This document shows, piece by piece, positions 45,266-54,455 of a stretch of 64,000 nucleotides of DNA. The notes under the pieces are model-generated. The model saw only the letters and a list, made by a program, of their open reading frames with translations. It had not been told where the DNA came from and did no database searches. The DNA comes from Desulfitobacterium chlororespirans DSM 11544 (GTDB lineage: Bacteria; Bacillota; Desulfitobacteriia; Desulfitobacteriales; Desulfitobacteriaceae). Both the position numbers and the translations under genes were made by a program. The DNA lies in contig NZ_FRDN01000004.1 in the NCBI RefSeq assembly GCF_900143285.1, positions 251,878 through 315,877 of the forward strand. Direction: 5' to 3'. Within the stretch, counting starts at the first letter, position 1. Every line of letters begins with the position of its first letter.

Positions 45266-46355
45266 ACCCTTCGTCCATCATGCCGAAGCACTCCGTGAAG
45301 AACACATCACAGCTTAAATGATGCTTTGCCGCCGTCTCTTCCAGGGATTCGTCCATAAGCCTGATCAGCAGCTGGGATTCACAAGCCGCCCGGGCATTGA
45401 TGATCACACGCAGCTTATCATATTGCCCTTCAAGCTTCCGTTCATATTCCGAATCATAATCGACACCGAGGAGGGAAGCTTTGCTGAAGTCTTTTTCCGC
45501 ACCGGTGGCGAAGAGCTTCAAATGGGGCACATTGCGTCTGTTTTCAATCAATTTTTCCCGGAAAAATTCGATGTAATCGTGGATGACTTGGTTATAATCG
45601 ACGGCTGAACCCTCTTTGCTCTTCAGAAAAAAACGTCGGTTGTACCAGCTGAGCTTGTTTTCTGCCGCAATGAATTCGAGTCCCCCGTAACCGATATCGA
45701 CGACCTTCAGTTTGGCGTCGTTGGTCATGATATGATCTACGACGTCCTGGATATTAGTCTTCGCTTTGGCCGAAATCGCGTACACCGGCACATCCGGGCA
45801 AGCCTCCCGGAGAAAACCCATATATTTTTCAACGTCTTCTCCGGAAAGCAGATCGATCTTATTGAGAACAACGGCATCCGCTTCCTCAAGCTGGGCACTG
45901 AGCAAAAATTTCATTTCCTCAGGCAGATGGATATCCGCCTGTTCCGGCATGATCATCCGCAGCCTTTCCGGGTCCACGACAACCAGGAAGGGAGCCAGCC
46001 GGAACTCCTCTCCGTAATCCTTATGCAGACGATGATATACAAGGTCCAGCGCCCCGATGCCACAGCCCGGGATGTCAGACATGATAAGGTCGGGCTGAAC
46101 GCTGTTGCGGATTTTGCGCAGAATCCCCACCAGTGCCTCCGTTTGATAACAGATGCAGCCGCCGGCCAGCGGCGTTACGTAACAATCCGTGGTCGAGGTA
46201 AAGTCTGCGTCAACCAGATTTTTGGCACCCAGATCATTGGCGATAATCGCCGCTTTCCCGCCGCTTTGGTCGATAGATTGCGCCAGTGCGATCATGCTGG
46301 TGGTTTTACCGGCGCCTAAAAAACCGCTGACGACCATAAATTTTGTTTTGTTCAT
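45258..46355 (-). CDS. CobW/COG0523-family GTPase
   Basis: A 365-residue GTPase of the CobW type: Walker A GFLGAGKTT, DIPGCGIG, NKIDLL, and a GGCICYQTE motif close to the family GCxCC metal site. COG0523 proteins are metallochaperones, for example for zinc, cobalt or iron delivery to enzymes. The start ATG follows GGAGGAAG. The gene lies between the radical SAM gene and the ArsM-ArsS fusion in the same direction. It may supply a metal to one of them; which metal cannot be told. Confidence 0.85.
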   Translation of the reverse strand: MNKTKFMVVSGFLGAGKTTSMIALAQSIDQSGGKAAIIANDLGAKNLVDADFTSTTDCYVTPLAGGCICYQTEALVGILRKIRNSVQPDLIMSDIPGCGIGALDLVYHRLHKDYGEEFRLAPFLVVVDPERLRMIMPEQADIHLPEEMKFLLSAQLEEADAVVLNKIDLLSGEDVEKYMGFLREACPDVPVYAISAKAKTNIQDVVDHIMTNDAKLKVVDIGYGGLEFIAAENKLSWYNRRFFLKSKEGSAVDYNQVIHDYIEFFREKLIENRRNVPHLKLFATGAEKDFSKASLLGVDYDSEYERKLEGQYDKLRVIINARAACESQLLIRLMDESLEETAAKHHLSCDVFFTECFGMMDEGLE

Positions 46356-46538
46356 TTCCTTCCTCCTCCGGATCAATTTCAACTAAACAAGATCTGCATG
46401 GAATAAGCTACGTTGAGCAGCAACTCCCCGTACTTACCCGCAAATACGTTAAACACTCCCTCCGGCGTCGGATAAAGACAATCTACTTTCCCTTGCAGCT
46501 CCCGTATTATATCCTGGAGTACATGTAAGAAAGCGCAA

Positions 46539-47657
46539 TCAGCCGCCAGGCTTTTGCTTGCCGCAGCAGCCTGTCGCGCTGGCGATCGGATCGGGCATAA
46601 TGTAATCCTCGGGATTCCCGGCCTTCCACCAATTTCTACCATCTGTGCGAAAGCGCGGGTCGGGGTCGATCGGCACGCAGGCAAAGCCTGCGTCTTCGAT
46701 GAGCTTTTTCGCTTCATCGACGGTGAAGCCGCGCCAGACATTTTTATTGAGTGCCGCGTCGCGGGGGTTTGCTCCGCGCTCCACCGTGAAGCCGCAGCCG
46801 CCGGCATACAGGGCTTCGGGAATGGCGGGATGTATGCTGCAGCTGTGAACATGGGTGCCGATTGACAAGCGCACTGCCGCCAGGATGTGCAGCATGCGCT
46901 CTTGCGAAATCGGCTCCATACCCCCGAAAGGTGTTCCCGGAACGTTTACGCGCGCCATGACGCCCATACTGTGGGGTCCCATCGCCATATTCTCCAGGAT
47001 GCGGTCGGCAAGCTCCTCGTTGGTATGTTCGATGCCGATCGGCTCAATGCATGTTCCCCAGCGCAGCGGCGACTCGGCAATTGCTTTAATGGTCTGTTTG
47101 CGCAGATCGACGCTGAAGGGGGTGTCGGTACCTTCGCGCAGGCGGATCACGTGATAGGCGCTCGTCGCACCCGCCTGATAGGCGGCTTCGGCCATCGCAG
47201 GCGTCATTTCACCGACGTTCAGATTGATTAGGTAGCCGCCCGGCACTTGCTGGCGAATGTCGCCTAACCATTCGGTCAACACTTTGAGATCGTAAAATTC
47301 CGTGGACCGTAGGGTTATCGTGGTCACGCCTGCTGCGACGTATTCACGGACCATATTGATGATCTCTTCTTTGGTGTAGACAATGTCTTCCGTCACGATC
47401 CCCCATTCGGTGCCGAACGAACAGAACTTGCAATTCATGTCGCAGCTGCACAGATCCACGCCGATGGCACCTGAGATGCCGGCGCAGCCGCCCGATGCGG
47501 CATGGGCAATTTTCGTGGCGCACTGTTTCAGGTAAGCAACCTCCTCGGAGCTGGGGTCCATGGCCAGCATGCGGATAATGGCCTCCCGTGGCTGGACGGC
47601 ACCGCGCAGACTCTCGTCGGTTACGCGGTCGATAAATGCTTTGGTTTCCTCGTTCAT
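46539..47657 (-). CDS. BioB-like radical SAM protein, divergent member
   Basis: A 372-residue radical SAM protein with C72-x3-C76-x2-C79 (CDMNCKFC) and an extra Cys at C70. It shares EPIGIEHT (near 210) and GANPRDAALN (near 305) with the three BioB-like proteins of this array, but has a different start and a Cys-rich end (CCGK). The BioB/HydE/PylB superfamily adds sulfur or rearranges substrates using a 5'-deoxyadenosyl radical. The substrate is unknown. It is followed by the CobW gene and preceded by ABC importer genes on the same strand. ATG after AAGGAGAG. Confidence 0.8.
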   Translation of the reverse strand: MNEETKAFIDRVTDESLRGAVQPREAIIRMLAMDPSSEEVAYLKQCATKIAHAASGGCAGISGAIGVDLCSCDMNCKFCSFGTEWGIVTEDIVYTKEEIINMVREYVAAGVTTITLRSTEFYDLKVLTEWLGDIRQQVPGGYLINLNVGEMTPAMAEAAYQAGATSAYHVIRLREGTDTPFSVDLRKQTIKAIAESPLRWGTCIEPIGIEHTNEELADRILENMAMGPHSMGVMARVNVPGTPFGGMEPISQERMLHILAAVRLSIGTHVHSCSIHPAIPEALYAGGCGFTVERGANPRDAALNKNVWRGFTVDEAKKLIEDAGFACVPIDPDPRFRTDGRNWWKAGNPEDYIMPDPIASATGCCGKQKPGG

Positions 47658-47814
47658 GATTCTCTCTCCTTGTTTTTCTCATGTGTGATCAGATCCGAAT
47701 CTGTAGGGCTGTGCAATTCGTTAAGGCGCTGCCGGCAGGTGTTCTTTTGTTCCTGTACTGACTTCAGCTTGTGCCGGCACTCGGTGCGGGCTCAACCAGC
47801 TTTGGCCGGATGGC

Positions 47815-48741
47815 CTAATGCCATGTGGTGAGCTTCTCCTGAAGCCAGGCAGTACCGTAGTTCAGAATGGTGACGACGATACCGCAGACGATGATGCCGG
47901 CTAGGATGTTGGCATAGTTGGCGAAAACGTTGGCGTTGGATATGAAGTAGCCGATGCCGGATTTCGTACCGAAACTCTCCGCGTACATCAGCATCAGAAA
48001 CCCTGTCGTCAGGGACACGCGCATGCCCTTCAGCAGGTCCGGGACGATAAAGGGAAAAATGACTTTCGTGATCATCGTAATATAGCCAACTTTAAGTACC
48101 CGCGCGTTGTCGATGATCGCCTTGGGCAGCGACCCGACCCGCAAAATCATGTTGAGAAACTGGGGCCAGAATACGCCAAGCAGAATGACCATGACGGCAG
48201 CCAAGCGGTATGTGGGCATGAGGATGACCAAAAAAGGCGTGAAGATCACCGAGGGTATAGGTGCCAAAACGTTAGCGATAGGATAGAACATGACACGTAG
48301 GCGTGGAACCCAGCCGCAGATAATGCCCAAAGCTGCCCCGAAGAACATCCCCAGGATGTAGCCGGACAGCAAAAGTGTAAGCGACGAATACACACCGAAA
48401 GCCAGCTCCTTGCCTGATCTTACAAACACGTGGAAGACGTTTTCCGGTGAGGGAATCAGGACATTGTGCGCTAAGCCGAGTTTGGTTGACATTACCTCCC
48501 AGATGATGAGCAACATCCAAGCGAAGCTGATGATGTCGACACATCCGACGGGCAATCCTTCGCGGATCCGGTTTTTGCTCCGCCAGAGAGCGAGGAGGAA
48601 GAGCCCTTCGATGATGGCCACTGCCACCAGCAAGGCCGTCGATGGGTACACCTTGCGCGTGTCAGGCATAAATAAAATGATGGCCACAAGAGCTGCGAGC
48701 AATACGTGGCTGATGATTAGCATGCGTTTCACGTGTCTCAT
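47815..48741 (-). CDS. ABC transporter permease, SsuC/TauC-like
   Basis: A 308-residue membrane protein with about six helices and the binding-protein-dependent coupling segment EAA-like LPKAIIDNARVLKVGYITMITKVIFP. The start ATG overlaps the stop codon of the ATPase gene (ATGA), so translation is coupled. With the downstream-located ATPase and the Tat-signal binding protein it makes an importer of the nitrate/sulfonate/taurine family. Substrate unknown; the neighbourhood suggests an organic or metalloid compound feeding the radical SAM enzymes. Confidence 0.85.
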   Translation of the reverse strand: MRHVKRMLIISHVLLAALVAIILFMPDTRKVYPSTALLVAVAIIEGLFLLALWRSKNRIREGLPVGCVDIISFAWMLLIIWEVMSTKLGLAHNVLIPSPENVFHVFVRSGKELAFGVYSSLTLLLSGYILGMFFGAALGIICGWVPRLRVMFYPIANVLAPIPSVIFTPFLVILMPTYRLAAVMVILLGVFWPQFLNMILRVGSLPKAIIDNARVLKVGYITMITKVIFPFIVPDLLKGMRVSLTTGFLMLMYAESFGTKSGIGYFISNANVFANYANILAGIIVCGIVVTILNYGTAWLQEKLTTWH

Positions 48742-49619
48742 CGTCCGACACCACTTTCCCATACTTGTTCGCACTCCATAGGCTCATGCGAAGCCTCTTT
48801 AGCGTTATAAAACAGTTCTAACAGATCAGCCTTGATTCTTTTGTACTCTGGGGAGCCGGGGTAGGTCTCAGGATCGCGCGGACGCTCCGCGCCAACCTCG
48901 AAGCTTTGGTGAAAGACTCCATTGGTCATGAAGATAATTCGGTCAGCCAGAAAAATTGCCTCATCGATATCATGGGTGATGAAAACCGCCGTTTTACGAA
49001 TCTCCTCCCGGATCCAGAGGTTTTCCATGATCGCCTGGAGTTCGCGGCGCGTTTTTACGTCCAGAGCGCCGAAAGGCTCGTCGAACAGCAGTATCTCGGC
49101 ATCCATAGCCAAAGCCCGGGCAATAGCGACGCGCTGCTGCATGCCGCCGGAAAGCTGGTAAGGGTGCAGGTCCTGAGCCTTTTCCATGTTGACCTTGACA
49201 AGGTACTCTTGGGATATGTCCCGTATCTGCTGTTTGCTCAGGTTTCTGCCCAGTTCAACAGAGGCCTGCCTGACCCCGAATTCGACATTCTTAAGCGCTG
49301 TCAGCCATGGGAACAAGGCATAGTTCTGGAAGACGACGGCGCGATCAAGTCCAGGCCTGTTGAGGGGCTTATTGTCAATAGCTATCGTGCCCGCGACCGG
49401 GCGAAGAAGCCCGGCCAGATTCTGAAGCAGCGTTGTCTTCCCGCAACCGGAGTGGCCCACGAGACATAAGAATTCGCCGTCACGAACGATGAGATTCAGA
49501 TGTTTGAGAACTAATTCGTCATCGGTGAAACCTTGCTCCCGATGTCGTTTACGCAGGTGTTTGGGGATGTTATCATCTTCATAGGCAAAGCATACGTTGT
49601 CCAACACCAGTTCGCCCAT
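48738..49619 (-). CDS. ABC transporter ATPase, SsuB/TauB-like
   Basis: A 293-residue ATPase with Walker A GHSGCGKTT, signature LSGGMQQR and Walker B ILLFDEPFGALD, and the H-loop FITHDIDEA, all typical of nitrate/sulfonate/taurine importers. The start follows AAGGAAG; the frame is open 10 codons further but without a site. It lies between the binding-protein and permease genes and ends by overlapping the permease start. The C-terminal tail is extended by about 30 residues. Confidence 0.85.
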   Translation of the reverse strand: MGELVLDNVCFAYEDDNIPKHLRKRHREQGFTDDELVLKHLNLIVRDGEFLCLVGHSGCGKTTLLQNLAGLLRPVAGTIAIDNKPLNRPGLDRAVVFQNYALFPWLTALKNVEFGVRQASVELGRNLSKQQIRDISQEYLVKVNMEKAQDLHPYQLSGGMQQRVAIARALAMDAEILLFDEPFGALDVKTRRELQAIMENLWIREEIRKTAVFITHDIDEAIFLADRIIFMTNGVFHQSFEVGAERPRDPETYPGSPEYKRIKADLLELFYNAKEASHEPMECEQVWESGVGR

Positions 49620-49672
49620 GTTATCACTTCCTTCTTTGCCAGAGAACACGCCGGCTGCGCTTTCCCGTGTTT

Positions 49673-50809
49673 TTACAGGTTGTGCGCTGCGAAATTCTGA
49701 TCAAGGGTTTTGTATGTCTCGTTGTTGGGTTCACGCTCCAGCATAATGTCGAGCGCTTGGCGGTAGATGTCGGAGACGGCGTATTCGTCGATGCTGTACG
49801 GGGTCTCGGGATCGATCTCTCCGAGTTCCTGCAAAGCGTCATAAAATTCCTTCACGGCGTTGCAATACGGGTCGGGCGATAAGTTCATGACATTGCGATA
49901 CGTCGCCGTTCCGTACATGGCGGCTTCGACGTAATCAGCTTCCTGACTCGAGTATTCGCAGAGCATGGGGATGACTGCGTCTTTGTTGTTCAGATAGTAG
50001 TCATATCCACGCAGGAGCGCAACTTCAAAATCGACCAGGGACAGGTATTTAGTGTTATAGGCATCGACGGAACAGTTTTGGCGGCAGCAGGGATAATTAC
50101 CCGTCACGTCTACGACGGTACCTGCGACTTTAAGGTCGTCGATGCCCAGAGAAAAGCCCATGGCGTTGTTGGTGATCCATAAGTCGTGCTGGCCGGAGCG
50201 CAAGCCCTCCATGGCGGTCGTGGAGTTGTCGACGTATACAAATTCAACATCCTTGTTGAGCTCAAGGCCGTTTTTCTGCAGATGATTTTTGAGAAACATT
50301 TGGCCGGTTTCCTCGCGGCTGCAGGCGATATTGAGATCACGAAAGTCGTCGGCGGTCTTGAGGGGTCTGTTGAAAGAAGTGTGAGACAGTATCTCGCTGC
50401 CGTTAAGAATGGTTCCTCCAAAAATATAGATTCCAGTTCCTTGGGATATGTATGTGCAGGCGGGGACGACACCGAACAGGTCGATGTCCAGCCGGTTGAC
50501 ACTCATGGAGGCCATGGCGTCGGCCAAGGCGATGGTCTGGAATTCGACGTTGCAGCCCTCTTCCTGGAAATAACCGAGCTTGTCGGCGATGATGGCGGGA
50601 GCGATCTTGATTAGTTTGCCGGTGACGCCGCATACCAAACGCTGGCCTTTCCCTTCGCTTTTGAAAGCAGGCGCTTCGGCGCCTGGGCCGAGTACCGGCG
50701 TGGTGTTGTTCGCGTTGCACCCACTCAACGATCCCATGGCAAACGCGGCTGCAACGGAGGCCGTGCCCACTACCCCGAGAAATCTGCGTCTGGACATATT
50801 TTTTTCCAT
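49673..50809 (-). CDS. ABC substrate-binding protein with twin-arginine and lipoprotein signals
   Basis: A 378-residue NMT1/SsuA-type binding protein. The N terminus reads MEKNMSRRRFLG and continues to a hydrophobic core and a lipobox-like SLSGC, so the protein probably folds before export by Tat and is then lipid-anchored. Tat use suggests a bound cofactor or metal. The middle carries CCRQNC and a second Cys at the C-terminal half, unusual in this family. It starts the importer operon after GGGGGA. It should capture the substrate outside the membrane. Confidence 0.8.
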   Translation of the reverse strand: MEKNMSRRRFLGVVGTASVAAAFAMGSLSGCNANNTTPVLGPGAEAPAFKSEGKGQRLVCGVTGKLIKIAPAIIADKLGYFQEEGCNVEFQTIALADAMASMSVNRLDIDLFGVVPACTYISQGTGIYIFGGTILNGSEILSHTSFNRPLKTADDFRDLNIACSREETGQMFLKNHLQKNGLELNKDVEFVYVDNSTTAMEGLRSGQHDLWITNNAMGFSLGIDDLKVAGTVVDVTGNYPCCRQNCSVDAYNTKYLSLVDFEVALLRGYDYYLNNKDAVIPMLCEYSSQEADYVEAAMYGTATYRNVMNLSPDPYCNAVKEFYDALQELGEIDPETPYSIDEYAVSDIYRQALDIMLEREPNNETYKTLDQNFAAHNL

Positions 50810-50878
50810 GATTTTTCCCCCTTTCATATTTTCATAATAGCTACCCATTGCTGTGTTCCACCCTGATATTAACCGACG

Positions 50879-51874
50879 TCATGCCGTAGTTCCGAACATG
50901 GCCGACGGCCCCTCCAGGACCTCCCAGCCGGCTTCCCGCAATTCATCCTGACGCAGTTTGACAGTGGAGCCTTTGACTGTATTGGTCTCCGTATCCCGCG
51001 GATTGGAGCCGACTTCCGCCCAGGTCAGGTTAACACCGGTCATAGCCCCGATTTCGAGCCCACCGCAATGTCCTCTCACCCGGTAGCCTACGGCCAGCTT
51101 TACGGCTGCAATGATAAGAGAGGTTTGGGCACTTGTTAATACGCCATGATCTTCCAGGACTGAACCGGATATATGCACCCGGCCTCCCGCGCCGGCATGT
51201 ACAGGCCGTATTTCTCTGATGAGCATGGTTTTTTCTATAATCTCCTCTTTGGTATGCTCCGGCCCGATGGGCTCAACGGCAGTTCCTATCAGCAAACCGG
51301 TTTTTTGGGCTGCGGCAATGGTCTTCAGCCTGGTCCGGGGATGAATAGCCGTGGTCGTTCCCTCGCCCATATGTACTACATGGTAAATGCCATGAAATCC
51401 GGCTTTTTTCAAAGCCCGTGCTCCGTCATCATCAAAATCATCCGTATTGGCGATAAACGTGGTCTCCGGCTTCAAGGCCGCCTTGACCTCCTTGGCCATC
51501 CGGATAAAGTCCGCAAAGGGGTACTTGGCCGTTTCCATCAGATAAACAGCATTGGCGCCGTCCGCTTCCAGGGTCAGACAGCTGGCAATCACTTCCTCTA
51601 ATGAGCGCACCATCGGCTGAGGAAAAACTTTGTTGACAGCGGCGAAGGAACAGAATCCGCAGTTTTTGGGACAGGGACCATTATCAATCCCTACCTGAGC
51701 ATGGACTTCCGCCTTCCCCCCGGAAGCAGCCTCACTCATCTTGCGGGAAGCATAGCGGATCATGAATGATTCTTCGGACAAATAATGAACGGAAAGCAAT
51801 CCCAGGAGTTCCTCCTCATTGATTTCTCCGCCGTCCATGGCTTTACGAATAATCTGATCGATTTTTTTATCCAA
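50879..51874 (-). CDS. BioB-like radical SAM protein A
   Basis: A 331-residue BioB-superfamily protein with C68-x3-C72-x2-C75 (CPKNCGFC) for the SAM-activating cluster, EPIGPEHTKEE near residue 220 and VGSNPRDTETNTVKG near 295. It starts with TTG after GGAGG. It is highly similar in length and motif positions to proteins B and C; all three share ASRKM and KAEVHAQVG before the cluster. No BATS-type sulfur-donor cluster motif as in true BioB was found. Substrate unknown; it lies next to B and 21 bases from the Tat-exported binding protein gene. Confidence 0.8.
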   Translation of the reverse strand: MDKKIDQIIRKAMDGGEINEEELLGLLSVHYLSEESFMIRYASRKMSEAASGGKAEVHAQVGIDNGPCPKNCGFCSFAAVNKVFPQPMVRSLEEVIASCLTLEADGANAVYLMETAKYPFADFIRMAKEVKAALKPETTFIANTDDFDDDGARALKKAGFHGIYHVVHMGEGTTTAIHPRTRLKTIAAAQKTGLLIGTAVEPIGPEHTKEEIIEKTMLIREIRPVHAGAGGRVHISGSVLEDHGVLTSAQTSLIIAAVKLAVGYRVRGHCGGLEIGAMTGVNLTWAEVGSNPRDTETNTVKGSTVKLRQDELREAGWEVLEGPSAMFGTTA

Positions 51875-51929
51875 GCTTTTTCCTCCTCTTATTTCCTTGC
51901 CGGATAGCCTTCCTAAGTCACTCTCCTCA

Positions 51930-52922
51930 TCACCTGTACATCATGGAAGGTCCCTCTAAAATCTCCCACCCGGCCTCTGTCAGCACTTCCTGGGTATTTT
52001 TCACGGTCCAGCCGCGCACCGTACTTTCGCTGGTATCCCGGGGATTGGAACCCACCTCGGCCCAAAGCAGGCTGGCTCCGGCCATAGCTCCGATCTTATT
52101 GGGTTCATGGGTGCAGTTTCCCACAACATCGTAACCTATGGCCAGACGGACCGCCGCCAGAATAAGCGCCATTTGAGCGTAGGATAAAGAGCCATGGGCC
52201 GCCAGGGGCGAACCCGGAATGTTAACCCTGCGTCCGGCACCGCTGTAAGCCGGTTTCATATCCCGGGTGATGAGGGTCTTTTCCACCAGTTCCTCCAGGG
52301 TATGCTCCGGTCCCACCGGCTCCAGACAGGTCCCAACCCTTAAACCTGCCTTGGCGGCCAGGCTTACCGTCTGCAGTCTTTTTTGGGGATCAATTTTTGT
52401 AATAACTCCTTCCCCTAAGCGTACGGCGTGGTAGATTCCGGCAAAGCCGCTCTTTTTCAAAGCCTTGGCTTCATCCTCATCGAAATCCCCCACATTGGCA
52501 ATCAGGGGAACTTCTGTTTTTAAAGCGTTCTTCACTTCCCTGCCTACCTTCAGGAAATCTTCAAATTTATAGGTAGCGGTGGCCATCAGATAAATGGCAT
52601 TGGCACCACCGGCTTCAAAGTTCAGGCAGCTTTCAATAATTTCTTCCAGAGGACGTACTTTAGAGCTGGTAAAAACCTTATTCATGGCCGCAAAAGAGCA
52701 AAACTGACAGTCCCTGGGACAGGAACCGGAGTTCAATCCTACCTGGGCATGGACTTCCGCTTTGCCCTTGCAGGCGTCATCGCTCATTTTGCGAGAAGCA
52801 TATTGGATTAAATAGGATTCTTCAGACAGGTAAGGAACGGCAAACAGCGCTCTCAATTCGGAAGCGTTGAGTTCTCCGCCACCCAGGGCTTTATCCACGA
52901 TTTGACGAATAGTTTTGTCCAT
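51930..52922 (-). CDS. BioB-like radical SAM protein B
   Basis: A 330-residue paralogue of protein A: cluster cysteines C68, C72 and C75 (CPRDCQFC) at identical positions, EPVGPEHTLEELVEK near 220 and VGSNPRDTSESTVRG near 300. It has an additional Cys at 51. ATG after GGAGG. It is 38 bases downstream of the ArsS gene and 55 bases upstream of protein A. Close duplication within one array suggests two steps on related substrates or a heteromer. The reaction is unknown. Confidence 0.8.
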   Translation of the reverse strand: MDKTIRQIVDKALGGGELNASELRALFAVPYLSEESYLIQYASRKMSDDACKGKAEVHAQVGLNSGSCPRDCQFCSFAAMNKVFTSSKVRPLEEIIESCLNFEAGGANAIYLMATATYKFEDFLKVGREVKNALKTEVPLIANVGDFDEDEAKALKKSGFAGIYHAVRLGEGVITKIDPQKRLQTVSLAAKAGLRVGTCLEPVGPEHTLEELVEKTLITRDMKPAYSGAGRRVNIPGSPLAAHGSLSYAQMALILAAVRLAIGYDVVGNCTHEPNKIGAMAGASLLWAEVGSNPRDTSESTVRGWTVKNTQEVLTEAGWEILEGPSMMYR

Positions 52923-52976
52923 TTTTTCCTCCAAATTATTTGCTCTTTTTTATTTTGATGCTACTCACATTCCATT

Positions 52977-53993
52977 TCACACGACGGACCCGCCGCAGCT
53001 TGAACCGCTGCCGGCAGTGCAGGCATAACAGTGGTTATGAACCGCGATTTCCCGCTGACAGAGATCTTCTTTCCGACAAGTGGAGATATGCTGCGGGGAA
53101 TCAGGCAGCCCCAGCATTTGATTAAAATCACAATCATAAAGATAACCGTCCCAACTGAGGGAAACCATGTCCCGGCACATAACATTTTGGACAGTGGACG
53201 GATTAAAGGCCCCAGCCAGCTGTTCCATGTAGCGCTGGAGGTTGCCTGAATTCCTCAGGAAAGTTAAAAACCGCCCCACTGGGAAATTCCCGATGGCAAA
53301 CAAACTATCAAAGGTAATGCCATGCTGATCCAGCAGAACCCGGCGATAGTCGGCCTCGATCCCCTGCTGGGCAGCCGGCAGAAAAGCGCCCCCCGGATTA
53401 TAGACAAGGTTCAGCTTTAAACTGCTGCCCTCCCGGCCATACCCCAGTTCATTCAACTTTTTCAGTAGTTTGATCGAAGACTGGAAAACCCCGTTCCCCC
53501 GCATGCGGTCAGCATCTTTCTCGGTATAATAAGGCAGAGAGGAAACAACTTCCACCTGATGCTCCGCGTAAAATTCCGGCATCCACCCATATTTTTCATC
53601 GTCCAGTACCGTCAGATTGGTTCTCGTCATCACCTGACGGTTCAGCTTTTTCGCTTCCTGAATCAGCCAGGGAAAATTAGGATTTAATTCCGGCGCGCCG
53701 CCGGTAATATCCAAGGTCTTGATCCCATGGTCCGCCATGACCTGTAAACCTTGGGCCATAACAGCCTGGGACATGGATTCCGTCCGCAAAGGCCCCGCTT
53801 CCACATGGCAATGCTTGCAGCTTAAATTACAGATCTTGCCCACGTTCATCTGCATGGTCTGAATCGTCTCTTTGCTTTTTAAAGGAAGCACGCCGGCTTC
53901 TTCTAATCTCTCCGTAAAAGATTTGATTTTCAAACTATTTAAAGATTCCAGTTGGGAATCGCTGTTTGGTGCTGTTACCTGCAACAAGCCCAC
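52977..53993 (-). CDS. ArsS-like radical SAM enzyme
   Basis: A 338-residue single-domain relative of the C-terminal part of the ArsM-ArsS fusion: C55-x3-C59-x2-C62 (CNLSCKHC), TESMSQAVM, SLNG-like DITGGAPELNP, and a Cys-rich tail CYACTAGSGSSCGG. In arsenosugar synthesis ArsS joins a 5'-deoxyadenosyl group to an arsenical. A second copy in the same array suggests another acceptor. The start codon (GTG or a nearby TTG) is uncertain; no strong site precedes it. It follows the peroxidase-like gene by 51 bases. Confidence 0.85.
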   Translation of the reverse strand: MGLLQVTAPNSDSQLESLNSLKIKSFTERLEEAGVLPLKSKETIQTMQMNVGKICNLSCKHCHVEAGPLRTESMSQAVMAQGLQVMADHGIKTLDITGGAPELNPNFPWLIQEAKKLNRQVMTRTNLTVLDDEKYGWMPEFYAEHQVEVVSSLPYYTEKDADRMRGNGVFQSSIKLLKKLNELGYGREGSSLKLNLVYNPGGAFLPAAQQGIEADYRRVLLDQHGITFDSLFAIGNFPVGRFLTFLRNSGNLQRYMEQLAGAFNPSTVQNVMCRDMVSLSWDGYLYDCDFNQMLGLPDSPQHISTCRKEDLCQREIAVHNHCYACTAGSGSSCGGSVV

Positions 53994-54044
53994 ACCCCTT
54001 TCTCTTTCCCTTCAGAAACGCTGATAACTCCGAAATTGTCAGAC

Positions 54045-54377
54045 CTAGAAGCCGATTTTCTTGACGATATTTTTCATCTGGACGCCGTGTACAAGAGACG
54101 CCCCGCCGCGTATGGCACAGGCCACATGGATCGCTTCCGTCATCTGCTCCTCATTGGCGCCCTTTTCCAAGGAGCTCTGGGTATAAGCCTCGATGCAATA
54201 GGGACATTGAACGGCGGTGGCCACTGCCAAAGCAATCAAGGCTTTTTCCCGCGGGCTCAGGGCACCTTCCTCAAATACCGAACCGTAATAGGCCATGAAT
54301 TTCTGCCAAAGGTCCGGCGCCTCCTCACCCATAGTGGCAAATTTGGCCAGATCGGCAGGATTGTAATAGGTATCCAT
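54045..54377 (-). CDS. ArsS-associated peroxidase-like (carboxymuconolactone decarboxylase) protein
   Basis: A 110-residue protein with the AhpD/CMD fold pattern: SPREKALIALAVATA, then C58-P-Y-C61 and GGASLVHG. From memory it matches the small peroxidase-like proteins found beside ArsS-type radical SAM genes. It could reduce an oxidised intermediate or a peroxide, or bind a thiol-linked metalloid. The CxxC is the likely active site; the His that follows it in AhpD is not obvious. ATG after GGAG with 9-base spacing. It is next to the ABC ATPase gene. Confidence 0.8.
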   Translation of the reverse strand: MDTYYNPADLAKFATMGEEAPDLWQKFMAYYGSVFEEGALSPREKALIALAVATAVQCPYCIEAYTQSSLEKGANEEQMTEAIHVACAIRGGASLVHGVQMKNIVKKIGF

Positions 54378-54455
54378 CAACTATTTCTCCTCTCACAGTT
54401 TTTTTCTTGTCCAAAAGACCCAAAACAATGCTCTCAAAGCTCGGCAAAGGCCGCT

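Noticed and set aside
46379-46852. A long minus-strand frame antisense-shifted inside the radical SAM gene's end
   Set aside because: It overlaps the radical SAM gene in another frame, has a low-complexity, Pro/Ala-rich composition and no start site.
50879-52922. Assignment of the paired genes as biotin synthase (bioB)
   Set aside because: The cluster motif fits the superfamily, but the proteins have different C-terminal motifs (NPRD), occur as several copies and have no other biotin genes around.
52977-52979. TGA of the ArsS-like gene read as selenocysteine
   Set aside because: A second TGA follows after three codons (N-G-M), but the family ends right after SSCGG and I see no selenocysteine insertion hairpin. 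An ordinary stop is simpler.
54045-54377. Assignment as a true carboxymuconolactone decarboxylase of aromatic breakdown
   Set aside because: There are no aromatic-pathway genes near, the protein has a CxxC active site pattern, and it sits beside an ArsS gene.
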